Assembly (NCBI GenBank): GCA_039198685.1
Contig: JBCCTK010000020.1
Location: 1-28,328 of the forward strand
DNA length: 28,328 nucleotides
From: UBA5336 sp039198685
Lineage (GTDB): Bacteria > Pseudomonadota > Alphaproteobacteria > Caulobacterales > Hyphomonadaceae
Direction: 5' to 3'
Positions 8,317-16,362 of this stretch are shown here, in pieces. The translations under genes were made by a program, and so were the position numbers. Each line of letters opens with the position of its first letter. Positions within the stretch are counted from its first letter, which is position 1. The notes beneath the pieces are model-generated. The model was not told where the DNA came from. It worked only from the letters and a program-made list of their open reading frames with translations, and searched no databases.

Positions 8317-9624
8317 ATGAACGGCTTTTCCACGCGTGCGATCCACGCCGGCGCAGCGCCCGATCCTGTAACCGGGTCCCGAGCCCAACCAATTCACCAG
8401 ACATCCTCATTTGTATTCAAGGATGCTGACCACGCAGCCAAGCTTTTCGCCCTGCAGGAGTTTGGAGATATTTATACGCGGATCGGCAACCCCACGACCA
8501 GCGCGTTGGAAGCGCGCATAGCGGATCTGGAAGGTGGAACGATGGGGGTTGCCGTTGGCTCCGGTCACGCAGCGCAACTGCTTGCGCTCCATGTCTTGAT
8601 GGAACCTGGAAAAAAGGTTGTGGCGGCCAAACAGCTCTACGGCGGTTCGCTCAACCAGTTCGCCCACGGCTTTGCCAAGTTCGGTTGGGGCGTCGAATGG
8701 GCTGATATCGAGGATCTTGGCAGCTTTGAACGAGCCATGGGGCCGGATGTCCGCGCGGTATTTACCGAGAGTCTCGCCAATCCTGGCGGGCTTGTCACGG
8801 ACATGGCGGGTGTCGCGGACATCGCAGCGCGACATGGCGTACCCTATATCGTTGATAATACGATGGCCTCACCGGCACTGTGCCGACCGTTGGAGCACGG
8901 CGCAAACATCGTTGTGGAATCGCTTACTAAATTCATTGGTGGGCATGGCAATTCCATTGGGGGAATGATCGTCGATGGCGGTAATTTTGATTGGGTGGCC
9001 CATGGAGAAAAATTCCCAACCCTCACCAAACCGCTTAGTTTTTATAACGATCTAGTGGTGGGAGAGGCGTTCGCCGCCCTGCCGATGGCGCCTGATGGAT
9101 CGGATATTAATATCGCGTTCGCCATCGCGGCGCGTGCTTTCAGCCTGCGTGACCTTGGACCCGCCCTGTCTCCCTTTAATGCATTCTTGTTCATGACCGG
9201 GTGTGAAACCCTGCCGCTGCGAATGGCAAAGCATTGTGACAACGCAGTGGACGTGGCGGAGTATCTGCAATCTCACCACAAAGTGGCTTGGGTGCGATAT
9301 GCCGGTCTAGAGGGAGATGCGCACCACGACCGGGCAAAACGATATCTGGGGGGGCAGGGCGGCGCCGTCTTCACCTTTGGTCTCAAAGGAGGACACGAAG
9401 CGGGTGTAGGCGTGGTGGCTGGTGTCAAACTCTTCAGCCATCTTGCGAACATTGGTGATACGCGGTCCTTGATCATCCATCCTGCTTCGACAACCCACAG
9501 CCAACTTTCAGATGAGCAGAAAATCGCTGCGGGCGCAGGACCTGACGTTGTTAGGCTCTCGGTGGGTATCGAAGACCCCAGCGATATTATTGCTGATTTA
9601 GAGCAAGCCCTGGCCGGGGTTTGA
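8317..9624 (+). CDS. metY: O-acetylhomoserine sulfhydrylase family (MetY-type) PLP enzyme
   Basis: A 435-residue Cys/Met metabolism PLP enzyme. It opens with STRAIHAGAAPDP, a common start of this family; the PLP lysine is K205 in ESLTKFIGGHGNSIGG; YTRIGNPT (53-60) and YIVDNTMASP (177-186) are also canonical. MetY uses O-acetylhomoserine and sulfide to form homocysteine in methionine synthesis; the ~435-residue length is closer to MetY than to the ~380-residue MetB/MetC branch. The ATG at 8317 is chosen over an in-frame ATG at 8263 because GAGGGAG lies just before it and the extra 18 residues are not conserved-looking. A strong hairpin terminator follows the stop. Divergent from the CoA ligase. 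Confidence 0.9.
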   Translation: MNGFSTRAIHAGAAPDPVTGSRAQPIHQTSSFVFKDADHAAKLFALQEFGDIYTRIGNPTTSALEARIADLEGGTMGVAVGSGHAAQLLALHVLMEPGKKVVAAKQLYGGSLNQFAHGFAKFGWGVEWADIEDLGSFERAMGPDVRAVFTESLANPGGLVTDMAGVADIAARHGVPYIVDNTMASPALCRPLEHGANIVVESLTKFIGGHGNSIGGMIVDGGNFDWVAHGEKFPTLTKPLSFYNDLVVGEAFAALPMAPDGSDINIAFAIAARAFSLRDLGPALSPFNAFLFMTGCETLPLRMAKHCDNAVDVAEYLQSHHKVAWVRYAGLEGDAHHDRAKRYLGGQGGAVFTFGLKGGHEAGVGVVAGVKLFSHLANIGDTRSLIIHPASTTHSQLSDEQKIAAGAGPDVVRLSVGIEDPSDIIADLEQALAGV

Positions 9625-9638
9625 TCTCAAACGAGAAA

Positions 9639-9657
9639 GGGCGCTTGTTCAGCGCCC
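9639..9657 (+). terminator. Rho-independent terminator after metY
   Basis: GGGCGCT (9639-9645), loop TTGTTC region, AGCGCCC (9651-9657): a perfect seven-base stem with a five-base loop, preceded by AAA and followed by ATTTCTT. It lies 15 bases after the metY stop. Because the flanks carry As on one side and Ts on the other, and the next gene ends at 9685 on the other strand, it may act in both directions. Confidence 0.8.
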
Positions 9658-9684
9658 ATTTCTTACAAATGATAGTCTGACCGC

Positions 9685-10566
9685 TTATTGGCGTAGCGTG
9701 AAGCTGACGCCGGCAAAGTTCTCATTGGTGGAGGCGCCGCCATTTCTGTCTCGCCACTCCACCTCACGGCGAATGTAGCTCAAAGAAAGCTGCCCGCGAC
9801 CGCGCTGGATAGAAACGCCCGCTTGCAGGTCACCCACTGTAACCTGATCCCTCAAAGCCATGGCGCTAGTCACATTCGTAAAGCCATATTCGCCGGCCTC
9901 CCAGACAAGGGCCTCGCCTTCCGTCCCTGCAAAAACGTACCAGCTATCAGCCACCGCATCAGTGCCACGCTGGTCAAAATCGCGACCCAGACGGATTTCG
10001 GCGCCAACGCGGCGCGTTTCGAATTCACCCTCTTCTTGGTATGACACGCTTGGAACCAGGTTCAAGTCAAACGCCAACCCTGTCTCTTCACGGGAAGCTC
10101 CCAAGGTGAACTCCGCATTGAAACTTCTATCAGCGACGACCGGGTTCAGCAGACGAGCGGCATTGCGAGAACCCTGGAAATTCTGAACGGCTTCGTTGCC
10201 AGACCACCCAATGCCAGACAGGGCGACTTTAGGGGAATTCACCGTAAATGTATCCCTCGCCCAAGGCGTAACCATGTTCTCTTTGGTTAGAATGCTGACA
10301 GATGTTGCAAGAGTTGGCCCGGTCTGTTCCGGGCCCAGGAAGATCGTTTCTGGGCGTGAGTTGGAGGTAACGGCCGGTTTCAAGCCTGTGTCGAAAGCAC
10401 CACTCGTTGCGATTCTCAATCCGTCGCTAATGGGAGTGGGGGCTGCATACGTGGTTAAAGGCGCGTCGGCGGACGCGTCTTTGACCATTGTGCCAACACA
10501 GCCCTGGCAAGCCATAAAAGCTAATGTGGAAGTCGCAATCACCATCAGGCGCCCCGTCCGCATCAT
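9685..10566 (-). CDS. Probable outer-membrane beta-barrel protein, possibly LpxR-like
   Basis: A 293-residue exported protein. The N-terminus (RTGRLMVIATSTLAFMACQGC) is a signal peptide with Cys residues at the cleavage zone, so lipidation is possible although the lipobox is not ideal. The second half has alternating hydrophobic/polar strands and aromatic residues typical of an outer-membrane barrel (DSWYVFAGTEGEALVW, QAGVSIQRGRGQLSLSYIRR) and ends in a strand, GVSFTLRQ. The layout and the end resemble the DUF2219 (lipid A 3'-O-deacylase LpxR) family, but the catalytic residues of that family could not be confirmed, so it is given only as a possibility. A GGGAG ribosome site precedes the ATG by 10-13 bases. 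Two ATGs stand side by side; either could be used. Confidence 0.6.
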   Translation of the reverse strand: MMRTGRLMVIATSTLAFMACQGCVGTMVKDASADAPLTTYAAPTPISDGLRIATSGAFDTGLKPAVTSNSRPETIFLGPEQTGPTLATSVSILTKENMVTPWARDTFTVNSPKVALSGIGWSGNEAVQNFQGSRNAARLLNPVVADRSFNAEFTLGASREETGLAFDLNLVPSVSYQEEGEFETRRVGAEIRLGRDFDQRGTDAVADSWYVFAGTEGEALVWEAGEYGFTNVTSAMALRDQVTVGDLQAGVSIQRGRGQLSLSYIRREVEWRDRNGGASTNENFAGVSFTLRQ

Positions 10567-10736
10567 TTTAGACTGCTCCCGCTCTAATCTCCTCTAGTGC
10601 AGCAGTCCTCGTTTAACGTACCATAAAGACCGTAGCTTACCGAAGCTCTTTTTCACAGTCCAATGTTAACATGCCGCTTTGCAATATTTATGCGAAACAG
10701 GCGTGAACATCTTCTGAATTAAAAGCAATAAATTCA

Positions 10737-10764
10737 AAAGCGGCGCGTAAGCCCGCGCCGCTTT
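10737..10764 (-). terminator. Rho-independent terminator of nrdA
   Basis: AAAGCGGCGCG (10737-10747) pairs with CGCGCCGCTTT (10754-10764) around a six-base loop: an 11-base perfect stem. Read on the minus strand it is followed by TTTTGAATTTATT, so it terminates transcription coming from nrdA, whose stop is 54 bases away. Confidence 0.85.
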
Positions 10765-10818
10765 GGTGTTAACACAATGATTCTTGACCACCTCATTGGC
10801 TGTGGGGATCGTGCCCGA

Positions 10819-12690
10819 TCACTGGCATGCAAGGCATTCCTCATAGTCGGTTTCCGGCGTTTCCAAATCGTGGGATTCGGCCTTCTCCGATCCTGCAAAA
10901 GCGGCGCGCTGAATGGATTTAGAACGACAATAGTAAAGCGATTTCAGGCCTTTCTCCCAAGCGGTCCAATGCAGCATGTGGAGATCCCATTTGGAAATAT
11001 CGCCCGGTAGAAACAGGTTCAGTGATTGGGATTGGCAAATGTAAGGGGTTCGATCAGCGGCCAATTCAATGATCCAACGCTGGTCAATTTCAAACGCCGT
11101 GCGGAAGGTCGCTTTCTCGTGTTCATCAAGAACATCAAGGTGCTGGACAGAGCCTTCATGTTCAAGGATCGATGTCCACACCGCCTCCGTGTTCTGACCC
11201 TTTTTCTCCAAGAGTGCTTCAAGATTGCGGTTCTTCACGGTGAAAGAGCCTGAAAGGGTCTTGTGCGTATAAATATTAGCCGGGATCGGCTCGATTCCAG
11301 CCGATGTTCCGCCGCAAATGATCGAGATCGATGCCGTCGGCGCCACAGCGAGTTTATTGGAGAAACGGGCCATCATGCCGGCATCCTTTGCATCGCCGCA
11401 TGGCCCGCGTTCCTTGGCAAGTTTAACGGACGCCGCGTCGGCGCTCTTACGAATGTGTTTAAACATTGCGTTGTTCCATGCTTTGGCGGCAGCACTTTCC
11501 AGTGGCGCCCTCTGGGCTTGCAGGAAACTATGGAAACCCATCAAGCCGAGGCCCACCGACCGCTCCCGTTGAGCGGAGTATTTCGCCCGCGACATCTCGT
11601 CGGGTGCCCTGTCGATAAAGTCGCTGAGGACATTGTCGAGGAAACGGAAGATGTCCTCCAGGAAGCGCTCATCGCCTTTCCACTCAAGGAACTTCTCGGC
11701 ATTGAGGGATGAGAGGCAACACACCGCTGTGCGATCCCTGCCTTGGTTGTCCATACCCGTAGGCAAGGTGATTTCAGAACAGAGATTGGATTGCGTGACT
11801 TTCAGCCCGAGTTGGCGTTGGTGCGCCGGCATTGCATTGTTCACCGTGTCAGTGAACAGCAGATATGGCTCGCCAGTCTGGATGCGGAGTTCGAGAATTT
11901 TCTGCCAGAGCTTACGGGCATTGACCGTGCGTACCACCTCTCCAGACTTTGGCGAACGCAGGCCATAGTCTTCATCTGCGCGGACGGCTTCCATGAAGTC
12001 ATCTGTGATGTTGATGCCATGATGAAGGTTTAGGGATTTCCGGTTGAAGTCGCCTGATGCCTTGCGGATCTCAAGGAACTCTTCGATCTCCGGGTGGTGG
12101 ACATCGAGATAGCAGGCCGCAGATCCCCGGCGCAGGGAGCCTTGACTGATTGCCAGGGTCAGCGAGTCCATGACCCGGATAAACGGAATAATACCTGAGG
12201 TTTGTCCATTTTGGCCGACTTTTTCGCCGATCGAGCGGACATTGCCCCAATAGGTGCCAATCCCACCGCCATTGGACGCGAGCCAGACATTCTCGTTCCA
12301 AGTCTCCACGATGTCATCAAGTGAATCGCCTACCTGGTTCAGGAAGCAGGAAATCGGCAAGCCGCGCTCTGCACCGCCATTGGAGAGAACCGGGGTCGCG
12401 GGCATGAACCAGAGGTTGGACATGTAGTCATACAAACGCTGGGCATGGTCCTGATCGTCCGCATAAGCCTTGGCGACCCGGGCAAACATGTCCTGGAAGT
12501 TCTCACCGGGCAAAAGGTACCGGTCGATCAACGTCACTTTGCCGAATTCGGTCAAATTCGAATCACGCGAGCAATCAGTTTGCACTGAAAACGTATCCAC
12601 GACAGTAAGATCTGGCACGTCGTTGCGCTTGGGTTTTCCGCGTTGAATCTTACTGCTTTCAACCGTGATTGCTGCTTTATTCGCGGACAT
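10819..12690 (-). CDS. nrdA: Class I ribonucleotide reductase large subunit
   Basis: A 623-residue alpha subunit that reduces ribonucleotides to deoxyribonucleotides together with a radical-bearing NrdB. Active-site residues are in place: C115 in PISCFLN, N302/C304/E306 in SNLCSEITLP, C324 or C325 in AVCCLSSLN, the radical-transfer tyrosine pair in LKSLYYCRSK, and a C-terminal Cys pair in ECLACQ (C619, C622) that re-reduces the active site. It is shorter than E. coli NrdA: there is no N-terminal ATP-cone domain, only about 45 residues before LTEFGKVTLIDRYLL, so dATP feedback through a cone is not expected. The ATG at 12690 (with GAGGG about 10 bases before it) is preferred to an upstream in-frame start at 12774, because that would put two NrdR boxes inside the coding region. 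No nrdB lies in the window. Confidence 0.95.
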   Translation of the reverse strand: MSANKAAITVESSKIQRGKPKRNDVPDLTVVDTFSVQTDCSRDSNLTEFGKVTLIDRYLLPGENFQDMFARVAKAYADDQDHAQRLYDYMSNLWFMPATPVLSNGGAERGLPISCFLNQVGDSLDDIVETWNENVWLASNGGGIGTYWGNVRSIGEKVGQNGQTSGIIPFIRVMDSLTLAISQGSLRRGSAACYLDVHHPEIEEFLEIRKASGDFNRKSLNLHHGINITDDFMEAVRADEDYGLRSPKSGEVVRTVNARKLWQKILELRIQTGEPYLLFTDTVNNAMPAHQRQLGLKVTQSNLCSEITLPTGMDNQGRDRTAVCCLSSLNAEKFLEWKGDERFLEDIFRFLDNVLSDFIDRAPDEMSRAKYSAQRERSVGLGLMGFHSFLQAQRAPLESAAAKAWNNAMFKHIRKSADAASVKLAKERGPCGDAKDAGMMARFSNKLAVAPTASISIICGGTSAGIEPIPANIYTHKTLSGSFTVKNRNLEALLEKKGQNTEAVWTSILEHEGSVQHLDVLDEHEKATFRTAFEIDQRWIIELAADRTPYICQSQSLNLFLPGDISKWDLHMLHWTAWEKGLKSLYYCRSKSIQRAAFAGSEKAESHDLETPETDYEECLACQ

Positions 12691-12739
12691 CGTCTCTACC
12701 CTCAATCCTGAACTATCCATATAAGATGCAGCGCCAAAA

Positions 12740-12755
12740 CTGCCATATGCAGTGT
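12740..12755. promoter_or_regulatory. NrdR box, nrdA-proximal
   Basis: CTGCCATATGCAGTGT matches the NrdR-box consensus ACACWATATATWGTGT at about 11 of 16 positions and is nearly palindromic. It lies 50 bases upstream of the nrdA start. Its centre is 31 bases from that of the second box, the usual three-turn spacing of paired NrdR sites. NrdR is the Zn/ATP-cone repressor of ribonucleotide reductase genes. Confidence 0.65.
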
Positions 12756-12770
12756 TAACCTTGCCCCTGA

Positions 12771-12786
12771 CCACAAGATATAGTGG
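12771..12786. promoter_or_regulatory. NrdR box, nrdA-distal
   Basis: CCACAAGATATAGTGG matches the NrdR-box consensus at about 13 of 16 positions; extended by one base on each side, its ends are perfectly palindromic (ACCAC...GTGGT). It lies 81 bases upstream of the nrdA ATG. Together with the proximal box it predicts direct repression of nrdA by NrdR when dATP is plentiful. No nrdR gene is in the window. Confidence 0.8.
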
Positions 12787-12898
12787 TCGATTGGTTAATC
12801 AGACGTCAACACGATAAATTGTCCCGACCCGGAATTTTCCGGTGGAATATCTTCTAATGAGAGGTTAACGCGCTGTACTTGATCCCAATGGAGTGGCG

Positions 12899-12913
12899 GA
12901 ACAATTGTGGAAC
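12899..12913. promoter_or_regulatory. Candidate alphaproteobacterial LexA (SOS) box
   Basis: GAACAATTGTGGAAC, on the other strand GTTCCACAATTGTTC, is an exact GTTC-N7-GTTC direct repeat, the LexA operator type of Alphaproteobacteria. It lies between nrdA (209 bases upstream of its start) and the UDP-glucuronate decarboxylase gene (77 bases upstream of its start). With only eight fixed bases such a match is expected about once by chance in a window of this size, so only its regulatory position makes it notable. Confidence 0.4.
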
Positions 12914-12989
12914 ATTGAGTGTCTTCTGCACCCATTCAAAAAGACTATAGACCTTGCCGACCCGTGTCATGCATGGAACAGGAAACGCC

Positions 12990-13943
12990 ATGATCACCAC
13001 GCCAAAACGCATCATCGTTACCGGCGGCGCCGGGTTTTTGGGTTCTCATCTCATAGATTCGCTGATTGCGCGCGGCGATGAAGTGCTGTGCGTCGATAAT
13101 TTCTACACAGGGCAGAAGTCCAATATCGCGCATCATCTGTACAATCCGCAGTTCGAGCTCATTCGTCACGATGTAACGTTCCCGCTGTACATAGAGTGCG
13201 ACCAGATTTTCCATTTGGCGTGCCCGGCTGCCCCGATCCACTACCAGCGTGATCCCGTTCAAACGTTGAAGACCTCGGTGCATGGCTCAATCAATATGTT
13301 GGGGCTGGCAAAACGGCTCAGGTCCAAGATCCTACAAGCTTCAACCAGTGAAGTGTACGGGGATCCGGAAGTGCACCCACAGACAGAAGCCTATTGGGGC
13401 AACGTAAACCCAATCGGTGTGCGGAGCTGCTATGATGAGGGTAAACGTGCCGCTGAGACGCTCTTTTTTGACTACCACCGCCAGCACGGTCTCGACATCA
13501 AGGTCGCGCGGATCTTCAACACATTCGGTCCGCGGATGCATGTGAATGATGGCCGCGTGGTGTCGAACTTCATTCTTCAGGCTCTGCAGAGTCAACCGAT
13601 CACCCTGTATGGCGATGGCAGTCAGACACGGAGTTTCTGCTACGTCGATGACCTGGTCGCAGGCCTCATTGCGCTCATGGATAGCCGTGAGGGATTCACG
13701 GGACCTGTTAATCTCGGTAACCCGACCGAGATGACGATCAGGGCCTTGGCGGAAGAGATCGTCGATATTGTCGGTGGCGGGTCTCGCATCGAGTATAAGC
13801 CTTTGCCAAGTGACGACCCAAAACAGCGTCAACCTGATATTTCCATTGCCCAGGAACAACTCGACTGGAAGCCGAAGGTGTCTCGGCGTGACGGCCTGAA
13901 GGCGACCATTGCGTACTTTGAAAGCTTGCTACGCGACGGCTAG
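12990..13943 (+). CDS. UDP-glucuronate decarboxylase (UDP-xylose synthase), extended SDR
   Basis: A 317-residue extended short-chain dehydrogenase. The NAD-binding GGAGFLGSH starts at residue 12, the catalytic set is T119/S120/E121 with Y148 and K152 in SCYDEGKRAAE, and the family-specific pieces HLACPAAPIHYQRDPV, STSEVYGDPEVHPQ and RIFNTFGPRMHVNDGRVVSNF are all present. These identify UXS, which oxidises and decarboxylates UDP-glucuronate to UDP-xylose in the cytosol, feeding polysaccharide or lipopolysaccharide assembly. Start: the ATG at 12990 follows an AGGAAAC site and gives the normal family N-terminus; the in-frame ATG at 12954 would add 12 unconserved residues. A glycosyltransferase follows 111 bases downstream, consistent with a surface-glycan role. 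Confidence 0.93.
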   Translation: MITTPKRIIVTGGAGFLGSHLIDSLIARGDEVLCVDNFYTGQKSNIAHHLYNPQFELIRHDVTFPLYIECDQIFHLACPAAPIHYQRDPVQTLKTSVHGSINMLGLAKRLRSKILQASTSEVYGDPEVHPQTEAYWGNVNPIGVRSCYDEGKRAAETLFFDYHRQHGLDIKVARIFNTFGPRMHVNDGRVVSNFILQALQSQPITLYGDGSQTRSFCYVDDLVAGLIALMDSREGFTGPVNLGNPTEMTIRALAEEIVDIVGGGSRIEYKPLPSDDPKQRQPDISIAQEQLDWKPKVSRRDGLKATIAYFESLLRDG

Positions 13944-14054
13944 GTTTGTCTTGTTCAGGCAGGGACTATTTTGGTCTTCCCAATCGCGCCATTGTGAACT
14001 CGCCGAAATTCCCAGTGGCGTTACGTCTGGGTGTCGAGCGCTGAGGAGACGGCG

Positions 14055-14798
14055 ATGCCAGCGCCTGGACTATCTATCATTGTGCCAACGCTGAACGAGG
14101 CTAAGGCGCTCCCGCAAACGCTTGCTTCCATCGCCGCCATGGAGCCGCCTGCTTTGGAGACCATCGTTGCTGATGCAGGCAGCACCGATCAAACTGTGTC
14201 CCTGGCGCGGGAAGCGGGGGTCCGCGTGCTCACAAACCTGCGCCGGGGGCGGGCTGCCCAGATGAATGCAGGTGCCGCCGCTGCAACGGGCGACCGACTC
14301 TGTTTTCTCCACGCTGATACGCCCGCGCCTAAAGACCTCTCCAGGACCATCCAAACCACGCTCGAAAACAGGCAAACAGCCTGTGCAGGCTTTGTCTCGA
14401 TCATGCGCGGGCCGGACAGAACACGCTGGGTCACCAGCGCACACAATTATATCAAATCCTACTATGCACCGGCGTTGTTTCGTCCCGTCTCCTTTGTTCG
14501 TGGCGTGCGCTTGCTGTTTGGCGACCAGGCCATTTTTTGTCGGTCTCAGGACTTTCACGCGATTGGGGGCTTCGATCCAGAGCAAACCATCATGGAAGAG
14601 GCTGATTTCCTGTTGCGCATGGTGCGCGCCCGGCGCGGTCGGGTTCGCCAGATCCATAGGCTTATCTATTCATCAGATCGCCGCGTCGCCGCCTGGGGCA
14701 GCATTGGCGCCAACATCAAATATCTGGAAATCGGCATCCTTTGGGGAATCGGAATAGCGCCCGACTCGTTGGCCAAACGCTATAAGGATGTGCGCTAA
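14055..14798 (+). CDS. Glycosyltransferase, TIGR04283-like family 2
   Basis: A 247-residue GT-A fold glycosyltransferase. The opening LSIIVPTLNEAKALPQTLASI, then IVADAGSTDQTVSLAREAGV, and the RGRAAQMNAGAAAATGDRLCFLHADT segment with its HAD(T) nucleotide/metal motif match the TIGR04283 family, originally noted in arsenosugar-associated loci but widespread. GDQAIFCRSQDF followed by GGFDPEQTIMEEADFLLRM is the acceptor-side region of the family. It presumably transfers a sugar in the cytoplasm; donor and acceptor are unknown. A GAGGAG site six bases before the ATG at 14055 fixes the start against the GTG at 14031. It follows the UXS gene and overlaps or directly precedes the small gene after it, suggesting joint transcription. 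Confidence 0.85.
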   Translation: MPAPGLSIIVPTLNEAKALPQTLASIAAMEPPALETIVADAGSTDQTVSLAREAGVRVLTNLRRGRAAQMNAGAAAATGDRLCFLHADTPAPKDLSRTIQTTLENRQTACAGFVSIMRGPDRTRWVTSAHNYIKSYYAPALFRPVSFVRGVRLLFGDQAIFCRSQDFHAIGGFDPEQTIMEEADFLLRMVRARRGRVRQIHRLIYSSDRRVAAWGSIGANIKYLEIGILWGIGIAPDSLAKRYKDVR

Positions 14799-14817
14799 AT
14801 CCTTTTCCCATACAGGC

Positions 14818-14994
14818 ATGCGACGCTATTTCAGAATGGTGTGGCGTTTGTTCCCCATTTTCCTTCCGCTCTGCGGAGCGGCCTGCATTGTCACGGCGCC
14901 AGCCAAAGCTGCCTATGAAGGGGTCAAGCTGGCGGGCAAGGGCGCTTATTATACGGGCTATGGTGTCTACAAAGCTGGCGAATTCTCCGTCTGA
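14818..14994 (+). CDS. Small lipoprotein-like protein, probably truncated by a frameshift
   Basis: A 58-residue frame with an N-terminal signal-like segment (RRYFRMVWRLFPIFLPLCGAAC) and then TAPAKAAYEGVKLAGKGAY and YTGYGVYKAGEF, a repetitive Gly/Lys/Tyr-rich pattern seen in small alphaproteobacterial lipoproteins of unknown role. The Cys at the end of the signal could be lipidated, though the preceding residues are not an ideal lipobox. An in-frame ATG at 14788 inside the glycosyltransferase tail is an alternative start. The stop at 14992-14994 falls just where another frame with a coding look begins, so this is probably the front half of one longer gene. Confidence 0.55.
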   Translation: MRRYFRMVWRLFPIFLPLCGAACIVTAPAKAAYEGVKLAGKGAYYTGYGVYKAGEFSV

Positions 14995-15209
14995 GTGCTG
15001 ACGGTGCGCTGGATGGCACTCAGCGTACCCTTCGTCTCGTGATTTTAATGGCCGACGCCACTGGCGCGGTTGTGCGCACCACGCGGCTGATCAATGCCGC
15101 TCGCTTGGACGCCGAATTGGAACTCCTTATGCGAACGGAAGGTATCCTGGACGTGATTGTGGAGCGGGTAGAACCGGCTGCGTCCACGGCTGCTTCCAGC
15201 AATCCATAG
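14991..15209 (+). pseudogene. Continuation of the lipoprotein-like gene in a shifted frame
   Basis: From 14991 to the TAG at 15207-15209, the frame shifted by one base reads LSADGALDGTQRTLRLVILM, then ADATGAVVRTTRLINAARLD and AELELLMRTEGILDVIVERV, ending with an Ala/Ser tail. The composition is clearly protein-like (72 residues), yet no ATG or GTG with a ribosome site opens it: the first in-frame starts are a GTG at 15039 and an ATG at 15048, both without one and both after the coding look begins. It fits best as the C-terminal half of the gene at 14818, joined by a one-base frameshift near 14980-14994. A sequencing error would explain it equally well. Confidence 0.5.
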
Positions 15210-15444
15210 CATTCATCTGTCAGTTCCATGCGGGTTTTTCAAAGAGTCTCTTCCAACCCATCAGAAACCGTCTCGACCGTCGTTCTTGCCACCCCGAGGC
15301 CTCAGCCTTCTCCTTCCGGCATGGGTTGGAAACGATATCCTGGAAAGAACGTTGTTGTCGTGCTGCATCGTAAAACACACCCATGTGACTTGTCCTCGGT
15401 GTCCAGCCCTATAGCTGTTGGCCAACGAAGTATCGGAGCTTTCT

Positions 15445-16353
15445 ATGCGTCTTCAGTCACTTACCACAGCCGCCTTTATGAGTACGGCCTTAGCCCTTCC
15501 TGCCCTGGCCCAAGATCTGCCGAGCACAGATGTCGAGACCCTAGATCTCGGGGGCGGCGTCCATGCACTGATCACAAATCGGGCCGGCAATGTCGGGGTG
15601 CTGGTCGGAGAAGATGGGGTGTTGATGATCGATACGCAGATGGCGCCTTTGGCACCAGCCCTAGACGCGGCTCAGCGAGCGCTGTCGGGCCAAGACGTAG
15701 AGCTTGTTGTCAACACGCATCTCCATGGCGATCATGTTCTCGGGAACAAATACTTTGCGGAGAAAGGCGCTGTTGTTATGGCGCACGCCTCGGTGCGCCC
15801 GGCCCTAGAAAACCCTGTTACCAGCCAGCTTTCAGGTCGCACGCCGGATCCGCTTTCGGGAGACTTCCTACCCAGCGTGGACATCACGGAAGGGCTTAGG
15901 GTTCACATGAATGGGCAAGCCGTCGCATTCTACCATGAGCCAACGGCCCACACAGGCGGTGACATCTGGGTTCACTTTGAAGAGGCCAACGTAATCCACG
16001 CCGGAGACCTGCTATTCTCAGGTCTCTATCCGTATATCGATCTCGATAATGGTGGTACGGTTGAGGGGATGATCGCTGCGATGCAGTCCATCGTGGACGC
16101 CGCAGATCCTGATACGCAAATCATTGCGGGCCATGGACCCATGAGCACCGAGAGCGACTTGGAAGCCTCCATCGCGATGCTGACAGAGGGGCGCGAGCGG
16201 ATTGAATCGCTCATCAAAGCGGGGCTCTCTCTCAACGACATACAAGCAGAAAAACCCATGGCTGACTTCGATGCGGATTGGGACTGGAATTTTATCACGT
16301 CTGAGCGGATCGTCTGGACCTTCTACCGGGATCTCACCGGCAAGACAGAGTGA
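15445..16353 (+). CDS. Secreted MBL-fold metallo-hydrolase
   Basis: A 302-residue metallo-beta-lactamase-fold protein with a signal peptide at residues 1-23 (LTTAAFMSTALALPALAQD, cleavage after LAQ or near it). Zinc ligands are visible: HLHGDH at 92-97, His169 in PTAHTGGD, Asp188 in VIHAGDLLFSG, and His230 in IIAGHGPM. The arrangement is that of the periplasmic MBL hydrolases related to SoxH and quinoprotein relay enzymes, whose substrates differ widely; a beta-lactamase role cannot be assumed. The ATG at 15445, with GGAG about eight bases before it, gives a proper signal peptide; the TTG at 15418 would place nine unhelpful residues in front. The gap of 235 bases upstream holds no other gene. 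Confidence 0.9.
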   Translation: MRLQSLTTAAFMSTALALPALAQDLPSTDVETLDLGGGVHALITNRAGNVGVLVGEDGVLMIDTQMAPLAPALDAAQRALSGQDVELVVNTHLHGDHVLGNKYFAEKGAVVMAHASVRPALENPVTSQLSGRTPDPLSGDFLPSVDITEGLRVHMNGQAVAFYHEPTAHTGGDIWVHFEEANVIHAGDLLFSGLYPYIDLDNGGTVEGMIAAMQSIVDAADPDTQIIAGHGPMSTESDLEASIAMLTEGRERIESLIKAGLSLNDIQAEKPMADFDADWDWNFITSERIVWTFYRDLTGKTE

Positions 16354-16362
16354 TGGCAAAGC

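Noticed and set aside
12774..12774. Upstream start for nrdA at 12774
   Set aside because: It would add 28 residues with no family match and place both NrdR boxes inside the coding region; the ATG at 12690 has a better ribosome site.
14070..14657. A 195-residue minus-strand frame under the glycosyltransferase
   Set aside because: The plus-strand gene has clear glycosyltransferase motifs and a ribosome site; the minus frame has none.
15020..15229. A 69-residue minus-strand frame after the lipoprotein-like gene
   Set aside because: It lies antisense to the frame at 14991-15209, whose protein has much stronger coding character and continues the lipoprotein-like gene.
15228..15899. A 223-residue plus-strand reading frame overlapping the MBL hydrolase gene
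   Set aside because: It runs out of frame through the clearly coding MBL gene, its own protein shows no domain, and its composition is Arg/Ser-rich as expected for a shadow frame. The upstream part also lacks a ribosome site.
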